A stretch of 64,000 nt of DNA, from positions 62,001 through 126,000 of the forward strand of contig JBMNJJ010000003.1 in assembly GCA_050951605.1 (NCBI GenBank), read 5' to 3'. Source of the stretch: DUTS01 sp050951605 (GTDB taxonomy: Bacteria; Bacillota; Peptococcia; DRI-13; DTU073). The notes beneath the pieces are model-generated. The model was not told the origin of the DNA and searched no databases. It was given only the letters and a program-made list of their open reading frames with translations. Below, piece after piece: positions 1 to 9,527 of this stretch. Both the position numbers and the translations under genes were made by a program. Within the stretch, counting starts at the first letter, position 1. The number at the start of each line of letters is the position of its first letter.

Positions 1-660
1 CAACCAGTCTCTAACATTTTCACCCTTACCATATATAGGGAGTTTTTGTTCATCTAAAGCTTTTATAATCATTAAGGGAATTAGTTTTTCCGGGAATTGA
101 AATGGACCATAATTATTAGAACACCTAGATATCGTTATTGGTAAATTAAATGTTCTATAATATGATAAAACTAAAAGATCCGCCGCTGCTTTTGAAGCAG
201 AGTAAGGTGAAGAGGTCTGAATAGGAGTCTTTTCCGTAAAAAACAAATCAAGTTTATCAAGCGGAAGGTCTCCATAAACCTCATCTGTTGAAACTTGATG
301 AAATCTTTTTATCCCATATTTTCTACAAGCATCCATTAATACTTGAGTCCCAATAATATTTGTTTTAAGAAAAATTTCCGGATCCTCTATAGAACGATCT
401 ACATGAGATTCCGCTGCAAAATTCACAACAATATCGAATTGTTCTTCCTCAAAAAGTTCTAATATAAAGTCCCTATCAACTATATCTCCTTTAACAAACC
501 TAAAATTAGGATTATCCATTACTTCTTTTAATGTTTCAAGATTCCCCGCATAAGTCAAAAGGTCTAAGCAAACAATTCTATAATCAGGATATTTATCTAA
601 CATATAAAATATGAAATTACTCCCAATAAATCCCGCTCCACCAGTAACTAATATATTCAA
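1..660 (-). CDS. rfbB: dTDP-glucose 4,6-dehydratase, 3' end outside window
   Basis: This is the first committed step of dTDP-L-rhamnose synthesis, converting dTDP-glucose to dTDP-4-keto-6-deoxyglucose with bound NAD. The reading frame starts at a TTG preceded by a strong GGAGGAGG at about 666-673 and runs off the left edge, so about 220 residues are visible. It begins with the Rossmann motif VTGGAGFIGSN and contains the VNFAAESHVDRS segment, the dehydratase STDEVYGD motif, the YSASKAAAD catalytic Tyr-Lys motif and SNNYGPFQFPEKLIP. All are diagnostic of RmlB. It is the last gene seen in the polysaccharide locus, directly after rfbC and rfbA. No frame disruption is visible in this part. Confidence 0.93.
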   Translation of the reverse strand, partial: MNILVTGGAGFIGSNFIFYMLDKYPDYRIVCLDLLTYAGNLETLKEVMDNPNFRFVKGDIVDRDFILELFEEEQFDIVVNFAAESHVDRSIEDPEIFLKTNIIGTQVLMDACRKYGIKRFHQVSTDEVYGDLPLDKLDLFFTEKTPIQTSSPYSASKAAADLLVLSYYRTFNLPITISRCSNNYGPFQFPEKLIPLMIIKALDEQKLPIYGKGENVRDWL

Positions 661-678
661 TTTAATCCTCCTCCAGTT

Positions 679-1231
679 TTAATATTTAAAATTACAATCA
701 CTATCCCTCAATAAGGGAGCTTTTAAATCTTTTTCTGAAAGAATTGGCTTTCCTATGCCCCAAGCAACTCCTATTTCCGGGTCATCAAAGCGAATACTCC
801 TATCACATTCCGGTGCATAATACTCATCTACCTTATATTGTACTTCAACATCATCTAAAAGTGTTAGAAAGCCATGCGCAAATCCTTTAGGAATTAAAAT
901 CTGCTTCTTGTTTTCTTCCGAAAGTTCTACCGCCACCCACTGTTTATATGTAGGAGACCCCTGTCTAATATCTACGGCAACATCAAGAATTTTTCCTCTT
1001 AGGCACCTTACCAGCTTAGTTTGTGGCTTAGGATTAACTTGAAAATGCAAACCCCTTAAAGTACCTTTCTTCGCTGATAAAGAATGATTGTCTTGTACAA
1101 AATTTATCTCAATCCCCTGTTGTTTGGAACTTTAATCTCGAATATGACTCCATAAACCAACCTCTGTGATCTCCATACACCTTAGGTTCTATTATATACA
1201 CACCTTCAATTTTCGTCTTAACTATTCGCAA
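679..1231 (-). pseudogene. rfbC: dTDP-4-dehydrorhamnose 3,5-epimerase, one frameshift
   Basis: RmlC epimerises dTDP-4-keto-6-deoxyglucose at C3 and C5 on the way to dTDP-rhamnose. The C-terminal 123 residues are open and contain the jelly-roll signatures LRCLRGK-like, IPKGFAHGFLTL and QYKVDEYYAPE. The N-terminal part lies in another frame. From the TTG at 1231 it reads through IEPKVYGDHRGWFMESYSR, then hits a stop near 1120. One extra base near 1120-1130 explains it: removing it joins the halves through a segment ending FVQDNHSLSAKKGTLRGLHFQ and gives 183 residues, normal for the family. Only 18 bp separate its TTG from the end of rfbA. Whether the lesion is biological or a sequence error cannot be decided here. 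Confidence 0.85.
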
Positions 1232-1249
1232 AACAATCACTCCAATTAT

Positions 1250-2133
1250 CTAATATCTGATTTGACCCTCAGCTACTCGCCTTAGATGATTACCATACGG
1301 TGATTTGCCATATTTATTTGCCGATTCTAAAAGTTGTTTTCTATTTATCCATTTATGGTTAAAAGCAATTTCTTCAAGGAGCCGCAATCTTTATCCCTTG
1401 CCTTTTTTCAATTATTCTGACAAACTCTGCTGCATCAACAAGAGTATCCATAGTACCTGTATCAAGCCAAGCAAAGCCTCTTCCTAAAAGCTTTACATCT
1501 AGATCTCCTTGTTCCAAATAAATCCTATTTAAATCAGTGATTTCTAATTCTCCCCTTGCACTTAGGTGTCAATGATTTAGCATATTCAACTACTCTATGA
1601 TCATAAAAATATAGTCCCGTCACTGCATAATTTGATTTAGGTTTAGTCGGCTTTTCTTCTATTGAAAGCACTCTTCCTTCATTATCAAATTCTACTACCC
1701 CAAACCTTTCCGGGTCATCAACATAATATCCAAAAACAGTAGCTCTACCTTTATTTGCAACTGCTTCTCTTAATATTTTCCCTAAGTTATTTCCATAAAA
1801 AATATTATCTCCTAAAATTAATACACAATCATCATTTACCAATAAAATCTTCTCCAATAATAAAAGCTTGAGCTAGTCCATCTGGAGAGGGTTTGTTCTG
1901 CATAAGAAAGCTTAATTCCAAATTGACTACCATCTCCTAAAAGTTTTTTAAAATTAGGTAAATCAATTGGTGTTGAAATAATTAATATATCCCGAATACC
2001 AGCCAACATTAATACGGATAGTGGATAATAAACCATAGGTTTATCATAAATCGGCAAAAGCTGCTTATCTTGTTACCATCGTAAGTGGGTATAAGCGTGT
2101 ACCTGACCCACCTGCTAAGATAATTCCTTTCAA
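1250..2133 (-). pseudogene. rfbA: glucose-1-phosphate thymidylyltransferase, five frameshifts
   Basis: RmlA makes dTDP-glucose from dTTP and glucose 1-phosphate. The TTG at 2133 follows GGAGG and opens LKGIILAGGSGTRLYPLT, the nucleotidyltransferase signature. The rest of the protein can be followed across three frames: PIYDKPMVYYPLSVLMLAG, PSPDGLAQAF, DDCVLILGDNIFYG, EEKPTKPKSNYAVTGLYFYD, ARGELEITDLNRIYLEQGDL, GRGFAWLDTGTMDTL. Five single-base gains, near 2068, 1884, 1838, 1562 and 1376, restore one continuous frame of 292 residues ending in IRY at 1250, the usual RmlA length. Each can be explained by one extra base next to a short run. As written the gene is non-functional. Confidence 0.86.
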
Positions 2134-2210
2134 AGTAGCAACCTCCTTTATTTCAATTTCGTAAAGTTAACTTTGATATTTCTTAATAAATACAATCATT
2201 AACGACATCG

Positions 2211-3355
2211 TCACTTATCTGATAAGTATTCTATGACGTTTCTCATTGCATCCGATATATCACAGTGGCTTTCTGCAAAACCTCTTATACTTTTAATTAC
2301 CTTTTCTTTGTTTTCTGGGCTTGAATATATACTATCATAAAATTTAATTACCTTATTCATATCAATAGGAGTTTCGTCATTAGTAAATTCAAGATAATAT
2401 TTAAAATCTTTATTGTTCTTAAACACATCAACCGAACACCCAGAAATAACTGGTAGCCCCTTAGCTAAATATTCTCTGCTTTTTAATGAATCAACAATAA
2501 ATAAGTTTTTTTCTATATAAACCCTAAACACGTCTAAGCCTATATCCATTTTGTTATAAATACAATCCAATTCATTACCTGTCTTCATTCCATAAAAAAT
2601 CACATTATCGTGTAATTTTAGATCATCAACAATTCTTCTATAATTATCTAGTTCATATCCTTTTCCAATCATATGTAACTTAATTTTGCGGGTTCCTCCT
2701 AATTTATAATAGTTGCTTATACCATGGATTACCCTTTCATAACCATGCCACTTTGCAAACATTGCAATAGCACATAAATCAATAGTACTATCTTCAACAA
2801 CTACTTTTGGTGTAATTGATTCTAAATCTACACCATTATATAACCTTAATACGGGTATTCCAAACACTTCATTAATTTCTTCGCCAGATATAAGCGCGAT
2901 TCTATCAACAAGACCTTTCAATCTTTGTCTATTGAACTTATCTTTCCATGAGATAGGATAATCTTCCCACCTCATTTGCAACTCTTTATCATAAGGATAG
3001 GTTGGTATTTTCTATTATTATTTTTATATTTGGATTTCTTAGCTTTATCCTCTTTAAAACTTTTATCATATGTATTGTAATACATTGAGGTCTCCTAAAA
3101 TACAAAAAATTTACATCCTCAAAATTTGCGATATATTCCCACTTCGGATATAGATTGCTATAAGGTAATCTATATTTAATCTTATTTAATAAAGATCTTT
3201 TTTTTTCATTATTCGCTGAACCACTTTCTAATATAATTAGCTCACAGCTAAGATTAACCGAGTTGAAAAACCTTAATTTGTGATAAAACTTTTCTATCTT
3301 TCCCTGATGTTTTATTTTTACAAATATTTGAATAATATATATATAAGCCTTTCAT
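2211..3355 (-). pseudogene. glycosyltransferase, GT4-like, two frameshifts
   Basis: The protein looks like a group 1 (GT-B) glycosyltransferase of the polysaccharide locus. The ATG at 3355 has a good GGGAGGA site. The first 33 residues, starting MKGLYIYYSNI, end at a stop, the middle lies in a second frame and the last 256 residues are open from 2981. Single extra bases near 3272 and 3008 restore 380 residues, joining through EIPTYPYDKELQMRWEDYP. The C-terminal half contains IALISGEEINEVFG, then a Rossmann-like domain with IDLCAIAMFAKWHGYERVIHG and YLAKGLPVISG, typical of nucleotide-sugar binding. The acceptor and donor are unknown. It may transfer rhamnose, given its neighbours, but that is inference. 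Confidence 0.72.
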
Positions 3356-3381
3356 AACTTCCTCCCAATTAATTAAAATCT

Positions 3382-4687
3382 TTAAAGTTTACTTTTTCTA
3401 GCTATACTCTTTTTTATTTTCATACTTTCCCCAATACCTACACTCGCTATAAACCACCATAAAAAAGTCAAATGATTCTCGAAAAGAAATTTGGCTCTAC
3501 CATTCCAAATATAAGACCAGTGAGTAATGCATATTTGGCGGGTATCAATTTCGTTTCCCTTTTACTAAATTTATGTATTTTTAACATCGCATACATAATT
3601 GCACTAAAATAAAAAATAGTCCCCACAATACCTTTAGAAATCAAACAATCTAATATCCAATTATGTGTCCTCGTTTCAACACCATTATAAAAAAGAAATC
3701 CATTATACCCAAAAATGGGGTTTTCCGAGATTGCTTGAGTAGCTAATTGATATATGATGTCTCTCCCCGCAAATAACCTTGTATAATTTTCATCTATCAA
3801 ATATTGCAATTTCATTGCAAACTTTGCAATGATGCTATAAAAAATAACTTTCCTGATGTATTAGTTTTAAAAATCCACCCATCAACTATAGATAATACTA
3901 AAAAAAATAAAAACACTAATAAAATAATATTTAATATTTTTATCTTTTTACTTATGTTTTTTTCAAAGATACCAATTAAAAATAGCAAAATTAAAAGAGA
4001 AACAATGGCACCAAATGAAACAGTAAAGATAACCGCTAAAAATGTCACCCCCACAATCACATAATCTGCTTTCTTAAAATGCAATTTTCCACTTAAAATG
4101 AGATATATAAAACAGACAATCAAGTGAGCTGCAATATAATTTGAACCACCAATAGAGACCCTTTTAAAAGACCTTTGGAAATTGTTCCATTAGAAATAAA
4201 TAAATCTATAGCAACAAAAATAGTTTGTAAAGAAAGCCATAGAGCATAAATAGCAACAAACCTCTTTATATATCTGAACCCATCAGTTTTTTGATGTTAA
4301 CGCTATTGCTAAAATACAAATTAAACATGGCGTTATAGCTAGAAATAATGAAGAAAGCGCAATTTCTACTGCTCTTCTATTAATAATTGCAGTTATAAAT
4401 GCCGAAAGAAAATAAAAAATCTGTATTAAAAATAAATTTTTTTCAACAAAAATGTTTGTTCGAAATAGTGATAAAAAACCAACCATCATTATAAAGGTAG
4501 AAATTAGAGCTACAAGAGACGTTGCTGATGTAAAAAAATATAAATAGCCAGCTGATATATTTCCTATTCCTAAATTTAATATCATTAATAAATAAAATAA
4601 AGTTTTTAAACCAATTCCTTTTCCCTTTATTTGCTGATTTATATCCTTATCTTTAAAATTTATATCTCTATCAAGACTAGATTCCAT
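3382..4687 (-). pseudogene. O-antigen polymerase (Wzy-like) membrane protein, frameshifted
   Basis: A hydrophobic protein with about ten predicted membrane segments, read in three pieces. The likely start is the ATG at 4687, 2 bp after the stop of the preceding glycosyltransferase and behind a GGTGGAG. The last piece has the periplasmic loop common to Wzy/O-antigen ligases (ENPIFGYNGFLFYNG, then ETRTHNWILDCLISKGIVG). Joining the pieces needs about one gain near 4288 and losses near 4157, 3850 and 3480, giving roughly 435 residues. The losses are less certain because Wzy sequences are poorly conserved. The role would be polymerising lipid-linked repeat units at the outer face of the membrane. 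Base composition is even more AT-rich than in the flanking genes, which is usual for wzy. Confidence 0.66.
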
Positions 4688-4688
4688 T

Positions 4689-5629
4689 TTAGTCTCCACC
4701 TAACATATTAGTGCTTTTCTTAGTAATATATTTATATTCTCTTACAAGAGCTCTCAACTTTGACAAATAATCAGGATTATTAATTGATTTTAAAATAAAT
4801 GCGCCGAAATTAATAATTGACACGATTAGCTGCTCAAGCTTATTAATATTAGCATACTGAACTAGTGTATAATATGCACTAACATATCGATAATAATCAT
4901 TAAATGGAGAGGGTTTTTTGCCTATAAGCGTAGAACCTTTATGAATAACTTTTGAATCCACACAAACCCCAGCTTTTTGTCCCATTCTCATTAATTTAAT
5001 TCCAATGATATCTTCTTCTCCAAATAAAAAAGTATTCTCATCAAATCCTCGCATTTTTTCTATCGTTTCTTTTTTTATAGCAAAACAACAACCACTCACC
5101 ATGCCTTCAAAAACAAAATCTCTAGAATAATCGTATTGTGCATATAGATAGTCCTTTTGAGTTTTTCTCATTAAATATAAAAAAGGCTTTTTTTATTGAA
5201 AGATATCTTTTAAACGATAGCGGTTTTCGTGTATATTTCTGTAGAATATAGGTCTTCGTTTAACACCTTAGGTCCTACAACTCCTAGACTCTTTTCTAGA
5301 TTCTAACATAGCTATTAATCTATCAATCGCTTTGTTGTAAAATATAACATCGGGGTTTGATATCACAATATATTCACATCCCGTATCAAGCGCCTTCTTT
5401 ATTCCTGCGTTATTTCCTGCAGCGTAACCTCTGTTTTTTTCCATTGTTATAATAAAGATATTTTCTTTTATTTTGCAAAATACTTTGATAAATGTTCTGC
5501 CGAACAGTTTGTTGATTTATTATCAACTATAAATATTGAATATTCTATTTTGGTAGTTGATAATATACTTTCAACACATTCGATTGTCTCCCTCCAATTT
5601 ATATAGTTAAGGATAACTACTCCTACCAT
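4689..5629 (-). pseudogene. family 2 glycosyltransferase, five frameshifts
   Basis: A GT-A fold glycosyltransferase, rhamnosyltransferase-like. The ATG at 5629 overlaps the end of the upstream gene by 7 bp and opens MVGVVILNYINW, then VESILSTTKIEYSIFIVDNKS, the nucleotide-binding start of GT2. Later pieces give NRGYAAGNNAGIKKALDTG, the NPDV donor/metal site, GVVGPKVLNED and an open 160-residue tail with SGCCFAIKKETIEKMRGFDE and FLFGEEDI, the GT2 acceptor region. Five single-base gains (about 5474, 5438, 5300, 5233 and 5168) restore exactly 312 codons including the stop. As written it encodes only fragments. Length and motifs match a full GT2 enzyme. Confidence 0.78.
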
Positions 5630-6798
5630 TTTTGCACCTCGTTTTTATCTACAATATCATTGTAACGATTTACTGTATAACTATACAACTTTATCATACT
5701 ATTTACATTATCTTGCCAGTTATATAATTTCTCAACACGAGTTCGACTTATCTTACTATAATAGTCTCTCAATTTATTATTTCCAATTAACTCTAGTATA
5801 GCCTTTGCTAAACTCTCTACATTTCCTCTTGGGACAATAATTCCATATTTCCCATTATCCAGCACTTCTCTAAAGCCTTCTGCATCAGTAGCCACTATTG
5901 GTACTCCCATTGCCATCGCTTCTACAGCGGATACTCCAAAACTTTCACTATAACTTGCTAGTACATACAAATCTAGAGTTTCTAAAACTTCAGGCACTTT
6001 TATATTTGGAATATCTCCTAATAATCTTACATGATTTACTAATTTTAATTTATTAATTAACTTTAACAAGTCCTCTTGTTGCGGACCATCACCATATATA
6101 TCTAACGAAATATCATAAATATTATCTATCTGCTTATATCCATCAATAACTATGGCAAAAGCGCGAATGAGAAGATCTATTCCATAATTAGGTTTTAGTC
6201 TTTTAACAATCCCTATTCTAATTTTCCCATTATGTTTTGATGAATAAGGTTTATTTCGTTTAAATAAAGACAAATCAACTCCAAAAGGAACAATGGTAAT
6301 TTGGTTGTCATAACATTCGCTAATTCTTTTTATTTGTTCTGCCATTATATTGCTTGTAGAAGAGATCTGATCAGCATATCTAATGTTTTTATTAATCAAC
6401 CGCATATTATATTTATTTCTATATGGGAATTCATAAACATCACTTCCCCAAATTGAAAGAAGCGCGGGACGATAATTACATAATCGCATCAATGTTCCAT
6501 ATCCACTTGCATAATGTGCATTAATCAGAGCAGGTTTGATAGAATGGCAAATCTTTTTTAAAGCTCCTTGATTTAAATAATATCCAAATGGACTTTTCAC
6601 TTTTAATGGATGTAAATATATTTTCTCATCTATTTTATCTACCTTAGGAGAGTGATCGCTACAGAATGCAAGATGTACTTCTATTCCTTCTTTAGCTAAA
6701 GCATTTACCCATCTTACAGTATGAATATCATTAGCAGCACTTAAAAACAGTACTCTTTTATTTTCTTCAAATCTCACATTTACCTTATTATCTAGCAT
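5623..6798 (-). CDS. family 4 glycosyltransferase
   Basis: Intact 391-residue GT-B enzyme. The N-terminal acceptor domain begins RVLFLSAANDIHTVRWVNALA. The C-terminal donor domain has the VPFGVDLSLF segment, IRIGIVKRLKPNYGIDLLI, YGDGPQQEDL and the EX7E motif as ESFGVSAVE, followed by MAMGVPIVATDAEG. These identify a retaining GT4 transferase acting on the cytoplasmic face of the membrane with an NDP-sugar donor. It overlaps the next gene by 7 bp and lies 42 bp from the dehydrogenase gene upstream, so it belongs to the same operon. Unlike its downstream neighbours it has no frame disruption. The specific sugar cannot be deduced. Confidence 0.9.
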   Translation of the reverse strand: MLDNKVNVRFEENKRVLFLSAANDIHTVRWVNALAKEGIEVHLAFCSDHSPKVDKIDEKIYLHPLKVKSPFGYYLNQGALKKICHSIKPALINAHYASGYGTLMRLCNYRPALLSIWGSDVYEFPYRNKYNMRLINKNIRYADQISSTSNIMAEQIKRISECYDNQITIVPFGVDLSLFKRNKPYSSKHNGKIRIGIVKRLKPNYGIDLLIRAFAIVIDGYKQIDNIYDISLDIYGDGPQQEDLLKLINKLKLVNHVRLLGDIPNIKVPEVLETLDLYVLASYSESFGVSAVEAMAMGVPIVATDAEGFREVLDNGKYGIIVPRGNVESLAKAILELIGNNKLRDYYSKISRTRVEKLYNWQDNVNSMIKLYSYTVNRYNDIVDKNEVQKW

Positions 6799-6840
6799 AA
6801 TAATCCCCCATCGGAGATTTAATTAATAGTTTGATTTGGC

Positions 6841-8160
6841 TTATAATCTCCAATAACTATAACCTTTTTCTTCAATCTCTGACCTATCTAATATCCCCTT
6901 AATATCAATAATTACTTTTTCGTTATTATCAAAATTTCCAAATAAAGAATCTATTTCTTCCCAACTTAATTGCTTAAATACATCATGAGCTACTGCTAAC
7001 ACTAAACAGTCCGCATTTTTAACATCTTGGATATCAATTAATTCAAGCCCATGTTCGTATTTTGCTTCTGCCGGTTCAGCCTCTGGGTCAACAACTATTG
7101 GTTCAATTCCATATTCCCTTAAACTTTCAATAATGTCTATTACTTTTGAATTTCTCGTATCAGGGCAATTTTCTTTAAATGTAATACCAAGAATAACCAC
7201 CTTTGACTGCTTAACTACTTTATTAGCAAGAACCAACTCTTTAATAATAGAATCTGCTACAAACTTGCCCATTCCATCATTGATCTTTCTCCCTGATAAA
7301 ATAATCTGACTATGGTAACCTAATTTTTCAGCTTCGTATATAAAATAATATGGATCGATACCAATACAATGCCCGCCAACAAGCCCTGGATAGAACTTGA
7401 GAGCATTCCATTTGGTATTCATAGCTTCAATAACCTCTTTCGTATCAATTCCCATTCGGTCAAAAACCATTGCCAATTCATTCATGAAAGCAATATTAAT
7501 ATCTCTTTGACTATTCTCAACAACCTTAGCCGCTTCTGCTACTTTAATTGAACTTGCTCTATGAACTCCTGCTTCAATTATTAGCTCATAGACTTTAGCA
7601 ATTTCTTCTAAACTTTCATTATCCATCCCAGATATAATTTTTATAATACTTTCAAGTCTATGTACTTTATCTCCAGGATTAATCCTCTCTGGTGAATATC
7701 CAATTTTAAAATCTACTCCACATTTTAATCCTGATTCTTTTTCTAAAATGGGAAGACAAATATCTTCTGTAACACCCGGATAAACCGTAGATTCATATAC
7801 TACAATTGAGCCTTTGGTAAGATTACGTCCAACTGTTCTACTAGCCCCTTCAACAGAAGAAAGATCTGGTGTTTTATCTGAGTTAATTGGAGTCGGAACC
7901 GCTACTATATGAAATTTAGCTTCCTTTAATCTGGTTTCATCTGCAGTAAACTTTACTGTCGTTTCTTTAATTACTTCATTGCCTACCTCATTAGTAGGAT
8001 CAATTCCAGATTTATATAATTCTATTTTCTCTCTGTTTATATCAAATCCAATAACATCTACTTTTTTTGCGAAAGCAACTGCTAAAGGCATACCTACATA
8101 ACCCAAGCCAACAACTGAAACTTTTTCTTTTCTTCCTAAAATTTTTTCATACAAGCTCAT
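6841..8160 (-). CDS. UDP-N-acetyl-hexosamine 6-dehydrogenase (WecC/WbpA/TviB family)
   Basis: This NAD-dependent enzyme oxidises C6 of a UDP-sugar to the uronic acid. It is 439 residues, normal for the family. The N-terminus has VSVVGLGYVGMPLAVAFA (Rossmann fold), followed by VAVPTP, YESTVYPGVTED and GYSPERINPGD. The catalytic cysteine sits in GGHCIGIDPYY near residue 262. The C-terminal domain starts VVILGITFKENCPDTRNSK. GYSPERINPGD and the IDPYY form favour N-acetylated substrates (UDP-GlcNAc, UDP-GalNAc or UDP-ManNAc) over UDP-glucose, which is inference from family resemblance. It precedes the GT4 gene in the polysaccharide operon and would supply an acidic sugar. Confidence 0.88.
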   Translation of the reverse strand: MSLYEKILGRKEKVSVVGLGYVGMPLAVAFAKKVDVIGFDINREKIELYKSGIDPTNEVGNEVIKETTVKFTADETRLKEAKFHIVAVPTPINSDKTPDLSSVEGASRTVGRNLTKGSIVVYESTVYPGVTEDICLPILEKESGLKCGVDFKIGYSPERINPGDKVHRLESIIKIISGMDNESLEEIAKVYELIIEAGVHRASSIKVAEAAKVVENSQRDINIAFMNELAMVFDRMGIDTKEVIEAMNTKWNALKFYPGLVGGHCIGIDPYYFIYEAEKLGYHSQIILSGRKINDGMGKFVADSIIKELVLANKVVKQSKVVILGITFKENCPDTRNSKVIDIIESLREYGIEPIVVDPEAEPAEAKYEHGLELIDIQDVKNADCLVLAVAHDVFKQLSWEEIDSLFGNFDNNEKVIIDIKGILDRSEIEEKGYSYWRL

Positions 8161-8178
8161 TTTATAACCTTTCTCCTT

Positions 8179-9426
8179 TTATACGCTTTCAATTATATCA
8201 ACTAATTTGTCTGTTAATTTCCGGAAATCAAATTCATAGGCAGCTTGTCTAGCTTTTCCCCCCATTAATCTGTTTTTTTCTTCATCATTACAAGCTTTTA
8301 TAACTACTTTAGCAATTTCTTCCGCATTTTGCACAGGAGCACTTATTCCGCACTTGTATTTTTCACAAACACTATAACCTGTTGAATAGGTCTGTACAAT
8401 GCACTTCCCTGCAGCTAAATACTCAAAAAGTTTATTTTGACTTTGCCCATACTTATCAAGTGATGTACTTGAATTATGAAGTATATTAACATAAGCCTTT
8501 TTTAATATAAATGGAACAAATTTCTTTTCTACTCGTCCTTTAAATATCATATTGTTAATACCTTCATCTTTACATCGTCGCTTAAGCATTTCACTTTCAT
8601 CACCTGAACCATAAATTAAAAACCTAATTTCGCTATGTCCATATTCTTGAATTATTTTAGCCGCATCCAATAACAAACCTAAATTATTTACTTTCCTAAT
8701 TGAGCCAACATATATAATGTTTTTATAATCACTATTATCTAAGTCTGGATCAATTATCTGATTTTCCTCACCGTTTCTATCAAAAGAATCAACTATAACT
8801 CCATTACTTATGTACTTTACTTTATCTAAATCAATTTGTTTAACCCAACCCTGATCAACAATATACTCTTTACCGCCTTCCCAAGTCATAATGATAGAAT
8901 CAGCTTTTTTATATATCCATTTTTCTCCTTGATACAAGATTTTTGCCATGAGACTATTCCTTTTTAAAATTCCATAGGCTACGAGACTTTCCGGCCATAA
9001 ATCTCTAACTTCACAAATACATGGGACTCCGAATTTCTTAGCAATTTTTATTCCTGCTACTAAGGTAAGTGGATGAACACTAGAAGCAAGAATAACATCA
9101 GGTTTACCATAAATCTTAGCATAGTCTTCAGCTACAGGGAAAAGATTGCTATAGAAAGCAAGCATATTTTGAATACGTTTTTTACCATTTCCCTTATAAT
9201 CTGGTGTCTTTACGAAAACAAATGGAATCTCATCAATTTGATCTACTATATATTTTTGTCCTTTAGTATTAATATTCTCATTAGAATTATGAACAGTTGA
9301 TGCACAAAAGATTATAGGATTATATCCTTCCTTGATTAAATTCTTCGCAAACCAATAATGTCTACCAGCTCGATCTTTATACATATTAGTGGCATAATGA
9401 TTCCATATCCAAACATTCCTCTTCAT
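8179..9426 (-). CDS. family 4 glycosyltransferase (WbuB/FnlB-like)
   Basis: Intact GT-B glycosyltransferase. The frame is open from 9492, but the ATG at 9426 (MKRNVWIWNHYATNMY) follows GAGGAG and matches the usual WbuB-type N-terminus, which carries a conserved NHYA and a GGRHY-like segment, here GRHYWFAKNL. The length from this start is 415 residues. Other features are DVILASSVHPLTLVAG, CEVRDLWPESLVAYG, TMWEGG-like TWEGGKEYI, IIYVGSIRKVNNLGLLLDA, IYGSGDESEM and NILHNSSTS near the donor site, with FEYLAAGKCIV. This subfamily commonly adds FucNAc- or similar amino sugars. The exact sugar here is unknown. It lies between the aminotransferase and dehydrogenase genes. Confidence 0.88.
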   Translation of the reverse strand: MKRNVWIWNHYATNMYKDRAGRHYWFAKNLIKEGYNPIIFCASTVHNSNENINTKGQKYIVDQIDEIPFVFVKTPDYKGNGKKRIQNMLAFYSNLFPVAEDYAKIYGKPDVILASSVHPLTLVAGIKIAKKFGVPCICEVRDLWPESLVAYGILKRNSLMAKILYQGEKWIYKKADSIIMTWEGGKEYIVDQGWVKQIDLDKVKYISNGVIVDSFDRNGEENQIIDPDLDNSDYKNIIYVGSIRKVNNLGLLLDAAKIIQEYGHSEIRFLIYGSGDESEMLKRRCKDEGINNMIFKGRVEKKFVPFILKKAYVNILHNSSTSLDKYGQSQNKLFEYLAAGKCIVQTYSTGYSVCEKYKCGISAPVQNAEEIAKVVIKACNDEEKNRLMGGKARQAAYEFDFRKLTDKLVDIIESV

Positions 9427-9527
9427 CTTCAATATTCTCCTCACACAGAACTCTAACTCAAATACCAAGTAAGTTATATCTCTAGCCACCACAACAGCTT
9501 TAGATGCTATATTAACGTTTATATTTT

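Noticed and set aside
1..5700. Programmed +1 frameshifting as the explanation for the broken glycan genes
   Set aside because: Five sites per gene at unrelated codons without a shared slippery sequence or stimulatory structure; artefact or decay is far simpler.
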